NCBI GenBank assembly: GCA_022592445.1
Contig: JABYQR010000069.1
Span: 62,001-126,000 of the forward strand
Direction: 5' to 3'
DNA length: 64,000 nucleotides
Source of the DNA: Cytidiella melzeri
Lineage: Eukaryota; Basidiomycota; Agaricomycetes; Polyporales; Irpicaceae
Made by a program: the position numbers and the translations under genes. The notes under the pieces were generated by a model. It was not told where the DNA came from and made no database searches. It saw nothing but the letters and a program-made list of their open reading frames with translations. Shown here piece after piece: positions 44,615 to 57,309 of this stretch. The stretch's first letter is position 1, and each line of letters begins with the position of its first letter.

Positions 44615-47600
44615 AGACGTCGATTGTGATTTTTTTTTCGCTCAGATACTGTCATTGTATTGATTAGAGTTGTTTTGTGCTGTGCTCTGCGTCCTTTGTT
44701 CAACTGCGCGACTGTAGGGGTGTTGGCTTATTGTGATGATTATGTCCGCCTTAAGAGAAAAAACACTGTTGTCTGAATGCTGCGCGGTGTTGAACATTGA
44801 TTGATATCTATCATGTTGGTGGTGCAGTTCAACCGCCCGGCGATTGTATTGACAGCCTTCGCAGCTTGACTTATATCTGCAAGGTCGACCGAATATCCTG
44901 CCATGCGTCGCTCGGAATAGGTGATACGGCATTTACAATAGAATAAGGCACAAGAACCCCCCGGCGGATTCGGGAAGTCGGGACATGCGGGAGTGCCACC
45001 GGGTTCGTAAGGAGGGTGATTCCTGCGGTTAAGTTTGCAGATCTCATCGTGTGAAACGCTCAGCCCGGAGATGATCTACTCACGATGTGGACAGTCACAC
45101 AACATATATTGCTGTGCAACCGCGGGGTTGCTGTGCAGTCACGGTTAGTGGGCCGGCAAATATACCAATGATGACAGGCAGTGACATCGGTCGGATACTG
45201 TTATTAGTGGGTTATGACCGAAGGGCCCAAATGTTGATGCCTGTGCGGATGTAAGTAGGGCAAAGCACCAAGCAGGTTTTTATTTTTTTTTAATTCAACT
45301 ATATATTCAGCGCGGCGTAAGACCAGAGCGCGTACAACTTATACAAGTGCGTAAAGATGGGTGACACCTCACCAAGCAGGTTATGCCAAGAGGAAACACT
45401 TTCAGTCCTGTTGACAGATGAGAGATGAGATTTGAAAAAGTGCTCAGAGTTGAGTCGGAGGCGGTTAGCTTGCTGAACAGCACCTTGATGCCAGCGGCTC
45501 GGTCGCAGCTGCGGAACGATATTGCATATGCATAAGCGACAGCGAGCTTAGGAGAGGATTCGGGGGGTATCCCCAGTGGTGCGAGACCCGCGTCGAACAG
45601 CGAACACTGCAATTCATATTGAGGCCATTTACTAACGACTAAACGGTGGAACACTCGATTAACACTGACTCACTTGGAGAAACAAGAACCGGGCCCTGTT
45701 TAGCAAAGTCTGGGGTACTGATGCCGATACAACAACCGGCGGCGGAACGTATACTCGTTACACCAGCGCATGGTACGCAACGTCTGCAAGTGACTTTGTA
45801 GGCCTGTGATCACTGATCACCGCTAACATGGGCCCTGCAAGCCTGTGACATGCAGTTCAGTGATTCGCGCATAGCGATGCAGAGACTAGATGGCTACATG
45901 GTGCAATGCTTACCTTTGCGTACAACTTGAGCGAGTGAAGCTAGTAGTGGTCCCTGAGACGGTAGCATCCATGCGAGACTGACTTGCTGCTGCGCGAGTA
46001 TACGTACAGCCCGTTATCAGACGCTGCGTCCATCATGGCACAAGTCTTGGAGCTTGGCCAAAGCCAATGCTGTAAAAGACCAACACTGTGTCGACCAATT
46101 ACATAAGTGACGGTGTTCTCCGCGCCTCGGAGCGCGCAACAACCGCTCGCTGGCGCTTCCTAGACTCTCTCCTAGACTCTCATGTCGACAGTCGCAAAAC
46201 GACGAACACTCACTATATGCTTCTCCGAGTCATAGGAGATTAGTGGGAGATTCATTGAGATAGAAACACCCTGAAAGTTGGCAGATGTTAGTACATATCA
46301 TGCCTTCGATGCCTTGCACGTACGTGTAAGTTCCCGTGTACACCCCAAAGCCTTCAGAAATATGACATGGAACGCATATACCCGTCAGTTTTGACATTTT
46401 CTCCAGATTGTCGAGGAGACCTGGACTCAGTGGCGGTGTGTTACTCTCCATTTTCTTTTTTGATTTCGCCTAACATCATGATTCAGCAGGTCACCGCTGC
46501 AGTCATTCAGCTGTTGGCGATCACAAATCGTAATCATACTCTTTGTCGCTGCCACAGACGTCAATACGTCCCTGAAGGATTGCGTGTGCATTACCAGATA
46601 ACAAAACTCACGAGGGCTTGCCTCGAGTATGGGGAAAGTCTCGACCAGTGTAATGTTTACTCGACGGTGGTACGTACGACCGCGTTAGCTTCTTTCAGAT
46701 AGCACTCACCGCATATACCCGTGACCGTGTTCTCACCCATTCAAATACCCTCAGTAAGCAACATGTATCGGCCCTTGCACTAGGATGTGCCTTGGTATAT
46801 TCCGACTAAGGTGGCAAGGGCTTATACTTATCGGCTTCCCTGCCAGTGTGGGTCTTTGGTCTGCTTGCAGCGCGCGGCACCAACGTTGATACGCACCCGA
46901 TCTAGTGGCCGGACACTGTAATAGTGCCGAGGAAGTCTCAGTATGAGCGCACAGTCAGCCACAAGCGCTGCAGAAACGTCGTAATCACCAAGAATAGAAT
47001 AAATTGGCGAGCAATGGAGTCATATGGTGCGCGTTTTCTCCCGCTCCTTGTAAGATTGACTTGATTCCCCTTCTTTGCAGAGAATGATAACACTTTGTGT
47101 GCCGATGTATTGGACCTCAGCCCACGGGTTGCTGATGATCTCAAATATTTTTACGGCCCCGAGTACAGCCAATTCCAACAGTATGGGCGGGTTGTGAAAA
47201 GTTACACGTAGTCCGACCGTGACGGAGTACGTCAATCATCGATCGGAGTTACTTTGCATCGCAGTGCCGTGCTGCCTTTGGCTGGGCGAGGGCAGTCGGC
47301 GACTTGGAATTGCCACCAGTCCGCCTCAGTGTAATTCACACGCGCCCGCCCATCATTACGGAAGTAAGCCCAGCAGGATTAATCGCTCATTCATTGTCTC
47401 TCGTGCACCCGACGCGTATACTCACAGATGATGCGCCCCGGGAGCATCGTCGCCTCATGCGTGCGCCCGAACCACAGCACGCGAACCGCCGCAGGATGCG
47501 CGCCGTCTCCCGCATTGTGGGCTCATCAGTCGACAACCGCCTCCAATATCTCGCATCAGGCTTTGAGCGCGAAGCGTATCTGTCAGTTCCTCGGCAGACT

Positions 47601-47825
47601 GTTCAGGAAAGCGCTGATATCAATCGTCCGGGAATAGCGGTTGCAAGAGGCGTCGTGAGAGGCGACCGTAAATGATGATCGGACGACCCCTCCGGTGGCG
47701 GGATATATGTATGTATCTGCATCATGGGATGACTAGCAAGCTGCCGCACACGACCCCGACTAATAACAAGCAACCTGTTCAGAGCATACGCCAGCTGTGC
47801 CCATCAGCCCCCAAACTAACCCACC
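44615..47825. other. 3.2-kb gap inside the enzyme cluster, no firm gene
   Basis: No gene with a recognisable domain. A 115-codon minus-strand frame (45654-45307) and a short one at 46451-46230 with plausible splice sites could be relics or an unrecognised gene, but give no family pattern. The last 150 bp form the FAD-oxidase promoter, with TATA-like GATATATGTATG at about 47701-47712. Confidence 0.45.
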
Positions 47826-49922
47826 ATGCACTTCCGGTTAGCCGTCCTGCTTGGCCTCGCCCTCGTCACCTCCGTGTCCGCAAAAACCACGTGCAAGTGT
47901 CTACCTGGCGACTCTTGTTTCCCTCCGCAGTCACAATGGAACACGTTTGCAAAAGGGCTCAGCCAGCCTCTCATCTCAAATCAAAGACCCTTTGCCTCTG
48001 TCTGCTACAACTCGTCTTCGAACTTCAACGTTGCCGAGTGCGCCAGTCGGAGCGCCGTGCAGTTCGATCCGGAGTCTCTCATAGATGCTGGAAACACCGT
48101 CCAGCTCATCAACTTTCAGGACGAGCTCTTGTCGAACGGGACAATCCTCCAATGTCCGTTTGATCCTTTACCAGGCGTGGTGTGCTCTCAAGGTCGCGTC
48201 CCGGTGTACGCGATCAACGCGACTACCGTGGTGGATATTCAAAAGACCGTCGCCTTTGCCTCTCAGCATAATCTGCACTTGGTCGTTCGGAACACTGGGT
48301 AAGCAGCATTTGACGTGAACATGTATTCAGGCTTGTTTCTCATGTGAAGGCTTGCGTGTGTGCGAACAGTCATGAGCTTCTGGGTCGTGCATTCGGTGTC
48401 GGTTCCGTCGAGCTCTTGGTTCATCATATGCAGGCAGTCAACTTTACCGACTCTTTCGTTCCGACCAACGCACCTTTATCAACGCCTGGGCAGTTTGGTA
48501 TGTACTCCATACGCCATATGTTGCTGGGTTATCTCTGAATGTCGTGTATAGCTGTCACCATTCAGCCTGGTGTCCAGTGGGGAACGCTCTACGAGCTTGC
48601 GGATCAGCACAACCGTTCGATTGCTGGAGGATTTAGTGTGGGTGGTACTGTCGGCGCTGGAGCTGGATGGCCCGTCGGTGGCGGTCACAGTATTCTTTCG
48701 CCGTTCTTCGGTCTCGGTACGCAACCTTACGTTTCTGGATTTATCCGTCTCGAGAGCTTGAACGTCGTCAATCATCTAGGGGTTGACAACATCTTGCAGT
48801 ACACAGTAGTGCTTCCAAATGCCACTCTTGTGACCGCAAACGCCTTCACGAACACAGACCTCTTCTGGGCTTTGCGTGGCGGCGGAGCGCCCAGTTTCGG
48901 TGTAGTGACATCCGTTACGCATAGGACGCACCCCAATGTCCCCTTCACCGCTGCATTCTATGCAGCTCAAGCAGATTCGGATGATTCCTTCCTCAGTCTC
49001 ATCACACTTTGGAACCAACATCACAATGGCATGTCAGACTCGGGATGGGGAGGCGTCTGGCCTTACTTCTCGAACCAACTGTACCTGACCCTCGTCTCCC
49101 CGGGAACTCCACCGACCAACCCCGCCGCACTGACTGCTCTCAACTCGTTCTACAACGCATCGATGCAGGTTGAGGGTGTGAACGTGTCTTTGGCAATCAC
49201 GCATCCTTACCCATCCTTCCAAGCGTTCGTCCACGACAATCTCGATGACACCTCTTTGGGCTTCGGTCTCAACTTTTCCAATTTCCATGTCTCGGGGCAG
49301 AGGGCGTATCTGTCGTCGTGGCTCCTCCCGCGGAACCTCACGGCGCCGGAGAACGCTGCAGTGCTCGCAAAGGCCTTCGTGAGCGTGCCTGCGGGTACTC
49401 CTTAGTGAGCAACCCTTCTCACACTAAATCCTCAAGTTTCCGACTTGCTGACGAGTGAACATTTTATTATTATGCCAGCATGGTCGGAGGCGGAGTTGTC
49501 TCTACAGTCCCCGGTAATGCGACAGCTGTGACCCCTGCTTGGAGAGGCGCGATCGCGGACATGACGATCATCGTCAGTTTCAACGAGACGACGAACGCGA
49601 GCGATTATCTCGCCGCCCAGCAAGCTACTCATGCCCAGATCGCTCCTTTCCAGCAGTTGGCACCTATTCCGCTGGGTGGACAGTATCTCAACGAGGTGGG
49701 TTCAGTGTCCTTGCTTTGTTTTGGTGGAAAATATAGCCTGTTGTGCTGATTCGTATTTAGGCTGATGTGTTAGAGAGCGACTGGCAGGAAGCGCAGTGGG
49801 GATCGAATTACGCGAGGTTGTTGAGCATCAAGAAGGAGGTCGATCCGAAGGATTTGCTTGTTGTCTTTCACGGTGTGAACTCGGAGGGGTGGGACGATGA
49901 GATTCTTTGCAAGACTGTATGA
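47826..49922 (+). CDS. Secreted FAD-linked oxidase, berberine-bridge-enzyme type
   Basis: Flavoenzyme of the VAO/BBE family that oxidises alcohols, sugars or natural products with O2. Exons 47826-48298, 48370-48497, 48552-48716, 48780-49404, 49479-49695 and 49761-49922 join to 589 residues. Seen: signal peptide (LAVLLGLALVTSVSA), VVRNTGHELLGR spanning an intron with the His expected to carry FAD, VGGGHS and FGLGVDNILQY in the FAD domain, LFWALRGGG, and the C-terminal BBE segment WGSNYARLLSIKKEVDP. The 48717-48779 intron is inferred because removing it restores the family motif. Secreted, several N-glycosylation sequons. It converges with the GMC gene; tailoring of an exported terpenoid is inferred. 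Confidence 0.92.
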
Positions 49923-50590
49923 GTTCGCTGCTGCCATTGCGATCCAACAACTTGAAAAGGTTTGGGATGGACACAAAGTGGGGTTTAATCGAGGGATGAG
50001 TTCTTGGAGTGGCGTTGTTGGCGAAGAGCGATGGCTGTTTTATACGTAACTTACGTGTTTTGAACCATGCAATTGGACAGGTTTACCCCCCGAATATCTA
50101 ATGAGCACGATGAAATCTGTCTGTAACAGTCTCGAGTGACCACACTGCCCGCCAGTAATTACAACGTTCAAGTTGTCAGTAGTATTGGAAGCGAATCATT
50201 ATAACATGGATGAGCCTTCAAATGTATTCTGTCAAAGGTCTGTTCAGGCTTCAAGCTGCTGCTCGTGGCGGAGTGGATTGGCAGTAGTCGTTGTAAGTTA
50301 GCATCCGGAGTCCGAGTTGATCTGCATTGTTCGGACCACAGGTAGTCTTTTAGGCGATATGATCTGGGTTGCATACGTGAACTCCTGCTCATGACTTCAT
50401 GGGTCTCATATGCCAGGTATACATCGGAAAGACCAAACACGTCGGAGTGTTATGATTTCGATTCGATAAGTAGCAACGACCGGCGTATGAAGTGGTGTAT
50501 CGCTCAATAAAAGTTCGCAGATTCATGTAACTGATAAACGACAACAAGAAACGCAAGACGGCTGCAGTAAGCATCCTGGACCTCATACTA
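49923..50590. other. Intergenic region between convergent oxidase genes
   Basis: 668 bp carrying both 3' flanks. No gene or repeat recognised. Confidence 0.55.
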
Positions 50591-53458
50591 CTAATGCCCC
50601 CTCAGAATAATATCTGCGGCCTAAATCAAAGCATCAGCAACCCGACAATTCCGGACGTTGCCGCCTCCCAAGAGAAAACAGCCTCACCTTTTCTCCTATC
50701 GCGTAGACAGTCTGCTGCAAGTTCGCGCCAACGATGATAGGCATAACACTTGCGTCTACGACTCTGAGGTTCGTGGTATGGTAGACCTTGAGATCAGCGC
50801 CGACGACGCCTCCGTCTTCCAGTGGGGCCATGGCGGCTGTTCCAGCAGGGTGCGAGGAAGACTAGACACGAACATCAGTCGGTGTTCAAAGTAGCGTGTG
50901 AGGCGAGATAGTCTTACCAAAGCATTGGACCTGATGTAGCTGAAAGGAAAAAAGAGAAAGAATGAAGCGTTAGATAGATGCAAACATTGTCGGTTTGGGG
51001 TGTATAGGCACGTACTTGATAAGATCTTCGTCTGACTGGATGTTTTCGGCCGGAGCGTTCCTCCTTGCAATGATATCCGACAGAGGGGAAATGTGCTGCA
51101 GCTTCAGCAGTAGCTTGACGCCACTAAGAACAGCTTGAACGTCTAGCGGCGCGCATAGTAAGACGGTGTGTAGCCGTTCGAAACGTCACGACGAGCTTAC
51201 CAAAGTCATTGTCAAAGTAACGTTCATCAATGACTGGATGCGCCAATGGATCTGTAGTATTGATATGCTACAAATCCGAACATCAGATTCTGCAGTACAA
51301 GGCTTGAACGCAAAGTCGGTTTGACCTACCACTGTACCACGCGCCCATGGATGCTGCAGACACAGTATATCAAAAATTGCCGTGTGCCAAAACAAGAAAC
51401 ATAGATAAAGTGAGGAAAGGGACAAACCAAGGTGCCGCAGTATGCGGAGAAGTAGCTAGAATTCGGCATAATCGGGGCGATTTGACCCCCGTTGTGGAGA
51501 ATCAGCTGGACCTCTGGGACCACTGCTTGATTAATCCATTGGCGGTGGATGGCGTGCTGAAGCGGCTGAAGAGTCCCGTTTCTGACAGGTACTTTATCGA
51601 ATATGGCTGCCATGGTCTGTACTTCTGTGGAATTGAGGTAGAATTGGAATGGGAGCCAGGTCAAAGTCGAGTCAAAGGCGGCAAGCAACCCAGTTCCGTT
51701 GGCGTTGCTAGGTAGGAAAGGTTTGATGAGAAGGCCTCAACTCCTTGCGGTGAAGTAACTCACTAAAGGGCAGTCTGCTCAGCGTCGTAGGTGGCATTGT
51801 TATGAAGAGCGTCTGAAGCATTGTCAGCGTGATGTAGGTCGCGTGTACCGCTGGAAACGCACCAAAAGTGAGGACACCTGGCTTGACTTCATATTCGACA
51901 CCAGAAAAGACGTGATCCTAGTGTGAACAGATGACTTTTGAGTATGTGCATATCCCCCTTGGCTTCCTAGCAATACGCACCTGAAGATTCTCACCCACTC
52001 CCGGAAGATCAATCAGGGTCGTCAAGTTCAGCGATTTGAGCAGAGTCGAGTTCCCAATACCTGTGAACGGTACTACGATAAAAACCGAACACGCTAGAAA
52101 ACAAGGTTTTACGCACCAGAAAGCTCAAGAAGCTGAGGCGTTTGTATTGAACCAGCAGATAAGATGATCTCTTTGCTCGCTGTCACGGTAAGCTGTGTCG
52201 AATTGACGACGAACTGGACGCCGGTTGCGGTATAAGAGCCACCTCTACCGTGAAGTAGGATCTTCGTGGCCTTCAATACAACTAGCACATCAGCGAATCC
52301 CCGCAACGAGCACTTACAAGATACTGACCTGAGCACCTGTTAGAACGATGAAGTTCTTTTGCGACTCGGACCGACAGTAGTACTGCGTAGCATAAGATCT
52401 GACTCCTCGCGTACGATCCAGAGATGACCTCGAGTTCAAAACGCCTGCTGCAGTACCGTTGTCCTGAAAAATGAGAATTAAATGCAGTTCAGTCACAGCT
52501 ACCAGGATGGATACATGGCGACATACGGCGTTGGGGTTGGTCGGTATCCCAAGGTTGTTCAAGGTCTCCACGAATGGGAAAACCGGGTCGGTATAGATGT
52601 CATTGTAAGACGACTGCTCACATCCGAATCTACGAGTGAGCAAAACTTTGCGCACTTGTACGATTTCACTAACCTGAATCGGACCTTCGAACCCGACATA
52701 ACGAGGGTCAAAGTCGGCCGTCGTCTCGTTAGCAGCGATGCCAGGGAAGGTGTTTGTCTGATTCCTTTGCGTGGTAGTGGTCCTTTTGAAGAACGGCAAG
52801 AAACCTTTGAAGGTCCAATCAAACGCTTTGGCGAAAGATGACCACGCGTCGTATTCTGGGCTCGATGCCCTGTTCCATGCGAGGAAGTGCAAGCCACTGG
52901 ACCCTCCGAGCATCTTTCCCCTATGAATATCTTCAGAAAACATGCCTCTGTCATACTGCAAAACGGGAAACATTACCTGGGAACAGGCATTTGTTTGCCA
53001 TTGAGTCCTGGCTGAGGGACCGATACGAACTCCCAATCGAAATTTGGGTTCCCAGCAGCAGCTCCAACATTAGCTGTACACCACGTTAGCCAACTCGAGA
53101 ACGTTCCGAGGAGTCATCGCAGCACTCGCCTGGTATGTCTATCAGGGGCTCCCTGGGATGATAGAGTCCCGCTTCAATCACCCCAACCTTGATAGAATGG
53201 TCATCTGCCAGTCTAGAATTCGACATGGCGGCATGAGCGGCTGTACAATCATGAGAATGGAAAGCTGCGTGCGTACCTGGATGCTAAGGCGAGGCCGGCG
53301 GTACCACCGCCTATTACCACGTAGTCAAACTTGGTAGCTGCAAACGCAGCAGGGGAGATTGACGGTGGTGAGCACGTCTTAGGATTTTGTGCAGCTGCGA
53401 ACTGCAGAAACGCGAAGAGCGTAACAGAGGATGTAAGCACAGTCGGGTGAAGCATCAT
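50591..53458 (-). CDS. Secreted GMC oxidoreductase (aryl-alcohol-oxidase-like), 17 exons
   Basis: FAD-dependent GMC enzyme that oxidises primary alcohols or sugars, giving H2O2. Exons: 53458-53277, 53212-53130, 53073-52977, 52947-52674, 52616-52527, 52463-52329, 52270-52117, 52060-51981, 51917-51863, 51812-51764, 51707-51428, 51353-51330, 51267-51201, 51142-51016, 50930-50918, 50861-50688, 50620-50591; 637 residues with the total in frame. Seen: signal peptide (LFAFLQFAAA), FDYVVIGGGTAGLALASR, GKMLGGSSGLHFLAWNR, EIILSAGSIQTPQLLELSG, SSSHPAGTAAM with the first active-site His, and LRVVDASVMPIIVGANLQQ where Asn holds the second site. One exon is 13 nt; one intron starts GC. TATTTAAG lies about 65 bp before the ATG. 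Confidence 0.93.
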
Positions 53459-55484
53459 CGGTCACTGGCAACGTTCAACCACCGTAGCACGAAAGCTCCT
53501 GGCCAGACAATCCAACGTATTGCACCTTAAATACTGCAGCACGGCGACCTGCTTTGATTTTATTGTCAGCTCGAGAAGCGAACTGAGCCAGCTGTCGGAC
53601 CACAAACATCGCATCTGCCAGAGGCGAGCTAGCCGCTTGGCGTCGCGCCAACCCAGCGCCCCGACAGCACTTGGCGCATCTGCATTGATGGACGTAGTAC
53701 TCGGGTCCCAGGAACCAAACAAGCGAGATACTGCTTGAAGAATCACGTAGTCATACTTGGTACGTGCCTGATGATATGAGTCAGCGCACTGAGTGAAGCT
53801 ACGAAACGCTGACTTACCGAGGCAATAGCGCAACAACAGAGATATAGGAGCACGGGCCAATACATTTTTTTCAGGGTGTCGATAGCCCTATCATGTGGCG
53901 GTGACCAAAGCAACGAAAGCACAACAAGTAGAGTCAGCTAACATAATTGCGACAGTAGATTGGGGGGAAATAGTACCGAACATTGGTTGCCAAACGCGCG
54001 ATTCAGCCACAGAGAACTTTCTCGCTGTACACAGCCTTTTTTCTGTTCATGATAAGCACTTTGAAGTATCAGAAAATTTACAGTTGCTATAGTGCGCCCC
54101 ATGTCGCGCAGGATGAGAAAAGGCTGTGTTTCGCAATTAATCTTCTAGGCGAAGCTGCGAGTGTCACAGTGAAACGAGCTCACCCCTGCCATAATCAGTA
54201 ATAGATATGACCCTGCTCTGTAGATTAAGGACACCTTCTGTTGCATCTCTGCTTCCGTTCAGTTCGACCACTGGCAGCGTTTGGGCCGAGGGATGAACAC
54301 AGGTCTAAGAAGATCAGCTCTTGAGGTGACCGGACGGATACAGAGCGAGCATAAGTACCTGAGATTATAGAGAATGTCTGTAGCAATCATACACCGAGAT
54401 GCAGCGTCGCCTTAGTGCCGTCGTTCTGCGCAAAGTCACGACTTGGAAGCACGAAGCGAGTGTGACATGTCACATGCACTGTAACTGTTGACATGTGTTT
54501 GTGATCTGCGCGTTACTGATGTCGCTAGGAGAATGGGTGTACTTACTGTATTGGGAAAGTTTGAGACTTGAACTTGAACCGGCAGCCGCGAACGATTCTG
54601 AGCTTCAAGTATTTCGGGCTCTGCCGAGGATTTTCCGGGTGCAGATTTGGAGATCGAGCCAAATCTTTGCGTGAGTTTTGGGCTGCCAAAATACTTTCTT
54701 GCATTATGAATCGATGATATGTCTACACCATACAAGTACCAGTTGCAATCGGGCAGGGTAGACTCTGCTTTTTTTTCCTGATTTGCGACCACAATGTCCA
54801 TTGAATCTTACTCTCTCGCATGCTCTGTCAGGCTATGACCGGTGACCCCTTTCGCTCTCTGCCGTGATAAGCATCGACAAATTTTCAGCCGAGCTGAGAC
54901 CCATACAGCCACCTCCCTCGACCCAAACCATTATCTCTTCATCCTTTTTACGCAGCTGCAAACAAAGTCACTATCCACTCATCGGACACGGGTTGCTCAA
55001 CAGCCCATCAACTTGCCATAGCAATTTGCTGTGCCTCCGTACTTTGCGGTGCAATCAATTGACCTTCGTACAACCACGGAATTTCCTTCCTTGACAACAT
55101 CTTATACAAGTCGCGCACACCAGCGGAGGGAAACAAGGTGCAAGTCTGAGTACTTGGACGAAAAACACGCCAAATGGACCAGGATTATGGTTTTCCCAAA
55201 GATGAAGATCCCTTACAATATTTTGGTACGTATCGTAAAGTCACACATCAATCACACAGGTACTACGTAGATCCCCCTATACGCGACTTGGTCAAGTGTA
55301 TGCTGTACCTCCCATTGATACACATTAAACCGCTGATTTTCCGTCATCAATAGTTTCTGGTCTTCGATACGTTTGGTGATCATGCATCCGCGGGATCTCA
55401 TTGGTACAGGAGATAACATGCAATTATGCCTCGGCCGTGCGTGCGGCGCTCATTATCCTATCTATGACACGGCATATGAACCAC
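53459..55484. other. Intergenic region, includes GMC promoter and a repeated segment
   Basis: 53524-53535 carries the GMC TATA-like box. About 53560-53695 recurs at about 58050-58190 (GGCGTCGCGCCAACCCAGCG and following), upstream of the decayed GMC copy. The rest, to 55484, shows no supported gene; a 121-codon minus frame at 54801-54436 lacks any recognisable pattern. Confidence 0.5.
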
Positions 55485-55691
55485 AAGATATAAAAGGCCC
55501 CTCGCCACCGTCCTCATACCTCAGCATTCAACACTCAGTCCCCATTACTCCTGTTCTTCTCACTGCGTCAGCGCCGGCCGGTATGTACATTGTCGTTCGC
55601 GCTGGGGGCCACTGTACTGATTTTTCTTCTACTGCTAGCTGTCTTTTCGAACCTTCTTATCCCCCTTCAACATCGTATACTTCCGCTCATC
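55485..55691 (+). promoter_or_regulatory. Promoter and 5'-UTR intron of SSP-3, shared with SSP-1
   Basis: TATA box AAGATATAAAAGG at 55485-55497. A probable 5'-UTR intron runs from GTATGT at 55581 to an acceptor at 55638. Box order and the GTCAGCGCCGG and GCTAGCTGTCTT phrases match 1621-1860. Confidence 0.65.
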
Positions 55692-56156
55692 ATGCGGCTC
55701 TCAGCCTCTCTCATCCTGTTTGCTGCCATTGTTACCGGCGTGTCCGCCGCCCCGTACGGCGGTATAGAATCCCGCTACGCAACTTCCTCCGACAACCCTT
55801 ACAAGCCGGAGGAATCCAGCACAGAGAATTCACAGTGAGTACTCGGGCTTCGTATTGCACAGTGAGTGAACAGTGTCTCTGACACTTTTCCCTCTGTTTC
55901 ATGCAGTCTGTACGACCAAGCACGTCATGTTGCCTACATTCGTGACGATACACCAGCTGCTGTTTTGCACTCACGAGCACTCGGGCTGCCGCAGCCAGAT
56001 CCGGTGCTGGGCGTGTTCAACAGGCTGGAAGCAGGTGGAGGTGAACCAAGAGAGGGTCTTAGAGAATATACTCCTCCTCCTTCTCCTCAACCTCCTGCGG
56101 CTCCTCCTTCCACTCCTAATCCTCCTCAACCTCTAGATCTATACCGCCCTCTGTGA
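55692..56156 (+). CDS. Small secreted Pro-rich protein, 130 aa (SSP-3)
   Basis: Exons 55692-55834 and 55907-56156 join to 130 residues. The N-terminus LILFAAIVTGVSAAP is a clear signal peptide with a likely cut after VSA. It shares SLILFA, VTG and ESRYATSS with SSP-1. The mature part then diverges: YDQARHVAYIRDD, then a Pro-rich tail with PPPSPQPP and NPPQPL. No cysteines, so not a typical Cys-rich effector. The shared N-terminus and promoter with a different C-terminus suggest exon shuffling or relaxed divergence after duplication. Function unknown. Confidence 0.75.
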
Positions 56157-57309
56157 TGTTCTCTTACCTTTGTTGTACTTGTTCATTCCGTCACGGCAGG
56201 TAGACCACAGCATGAGTGTAGCCTGCAGTTATGATAAAGCAGCTATAGAACAAGATGATGCATTTGTTATTGTGACTGACCCTTGAGCGTTGAGCTCTGA
56301 TCCCCGTGCAAAGATGATGTTAGCCCTAAGCGGCCCGTCGAACAAACCACTAGTGATCAAATCATTGATTCCACCTTATAGATTATGGTACTACCATTAG
56401 TGCACTCTTATCTGATATTCCTTGCTCATGTTTCATCATGCGAAATATGTACTCGAGCTGCACCCACTGGAAGGATCTGATAACCTCCTCGATTCACTAC
56501 CACGATCGCCAGAGCCAGCGCCGACCACGACAAACGCAACAACCGCACACACTGACCCGCGTCACGTAAGAGACGTGATGAAGCGTGCCCAACGGCGCAA
56601 TTACCGAAAGTGATGCATTCGTGGAGCCAGGGGAGGACATTCAAGTTCAGCGCGCCGCGACCATAGGTCTACCCACTTCGGGTTTTTCAAAGGCAGACCT
56701 GAGACTCGCGGTCTGCATATGTGGTGCTCATAGTATACCAGAAAATGGAGTGAAACGCAGGGGAAACGGCGCGACAATTGTTGACTTCTTGTTTTCTTGT
56801 CACCGTTCATCAGGTATGAACTCACCTTCCTTTTATGGGTTGTGGTGTAGAACTACATCGTAGTTTAATAGGCTCCCGCGTTCTCAACATTCGGGCGACG
56901 GTCACCCAAAGGTCTCTGCCTGTAATATCTTATTTCATTTGCGCAGACCGTCGAGATGATGTATCATGGATCCCCCAGTGCCTGCCTATTTGGGGTTCCT
57001 TGGCTTTCTGGCTCTGGATACCTGCGTTGTGAAGCCTTCGGCGATGGGTAGCGAGGTGGCGCGGTCATCGCCAAATAAGTGTCGACACAAACGAGCAGAT
57101 GGCTTCAGTTTGAGATCCTACTAGAAGTTCTCCGAGGTGTGAGAGGGTAAGGAAACATGAGCAGAGAAAAGTGAGCGGTGATATCGATGGTAAAGGTTTG
57201 GATAGCGCCAACATAGTCACGAAGACGCGAAAGAGGACAAGGACAGATGCTCGGAGAGGCGCAGGTGCTAGCGTACGCAACGAGAGCAAGGTCTAGCTCC
57301 CGTTTCCTG
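56157..57309. other. Intergenic region without supported gene
   Basis: Short frames on both strands (for example 56585-56863 plus) show no signal peptide or domain. Nothing else recognised. Confidence 0.5.

Noticed and set aside
45307..45654. 115-codon minus frame in the cluster gap
   Set aside because: A weak resemblance to helical repeats was considered, but no motif could be defended; left as an unexplained frame.
48479..49288. Minus-strand frames antisense to the FAD oxidase
   Set aside because: Fully contained in exons of a well-supported gene; codon shadows.
53462..53860. Minus-strand frame with TKYDYVI that resembles a GMC N-terminus
   Set aside because: Only a few residues match, no GxGxxG follows, and the segment overlaps the GMC promoter; too weak to call a second GMC start.
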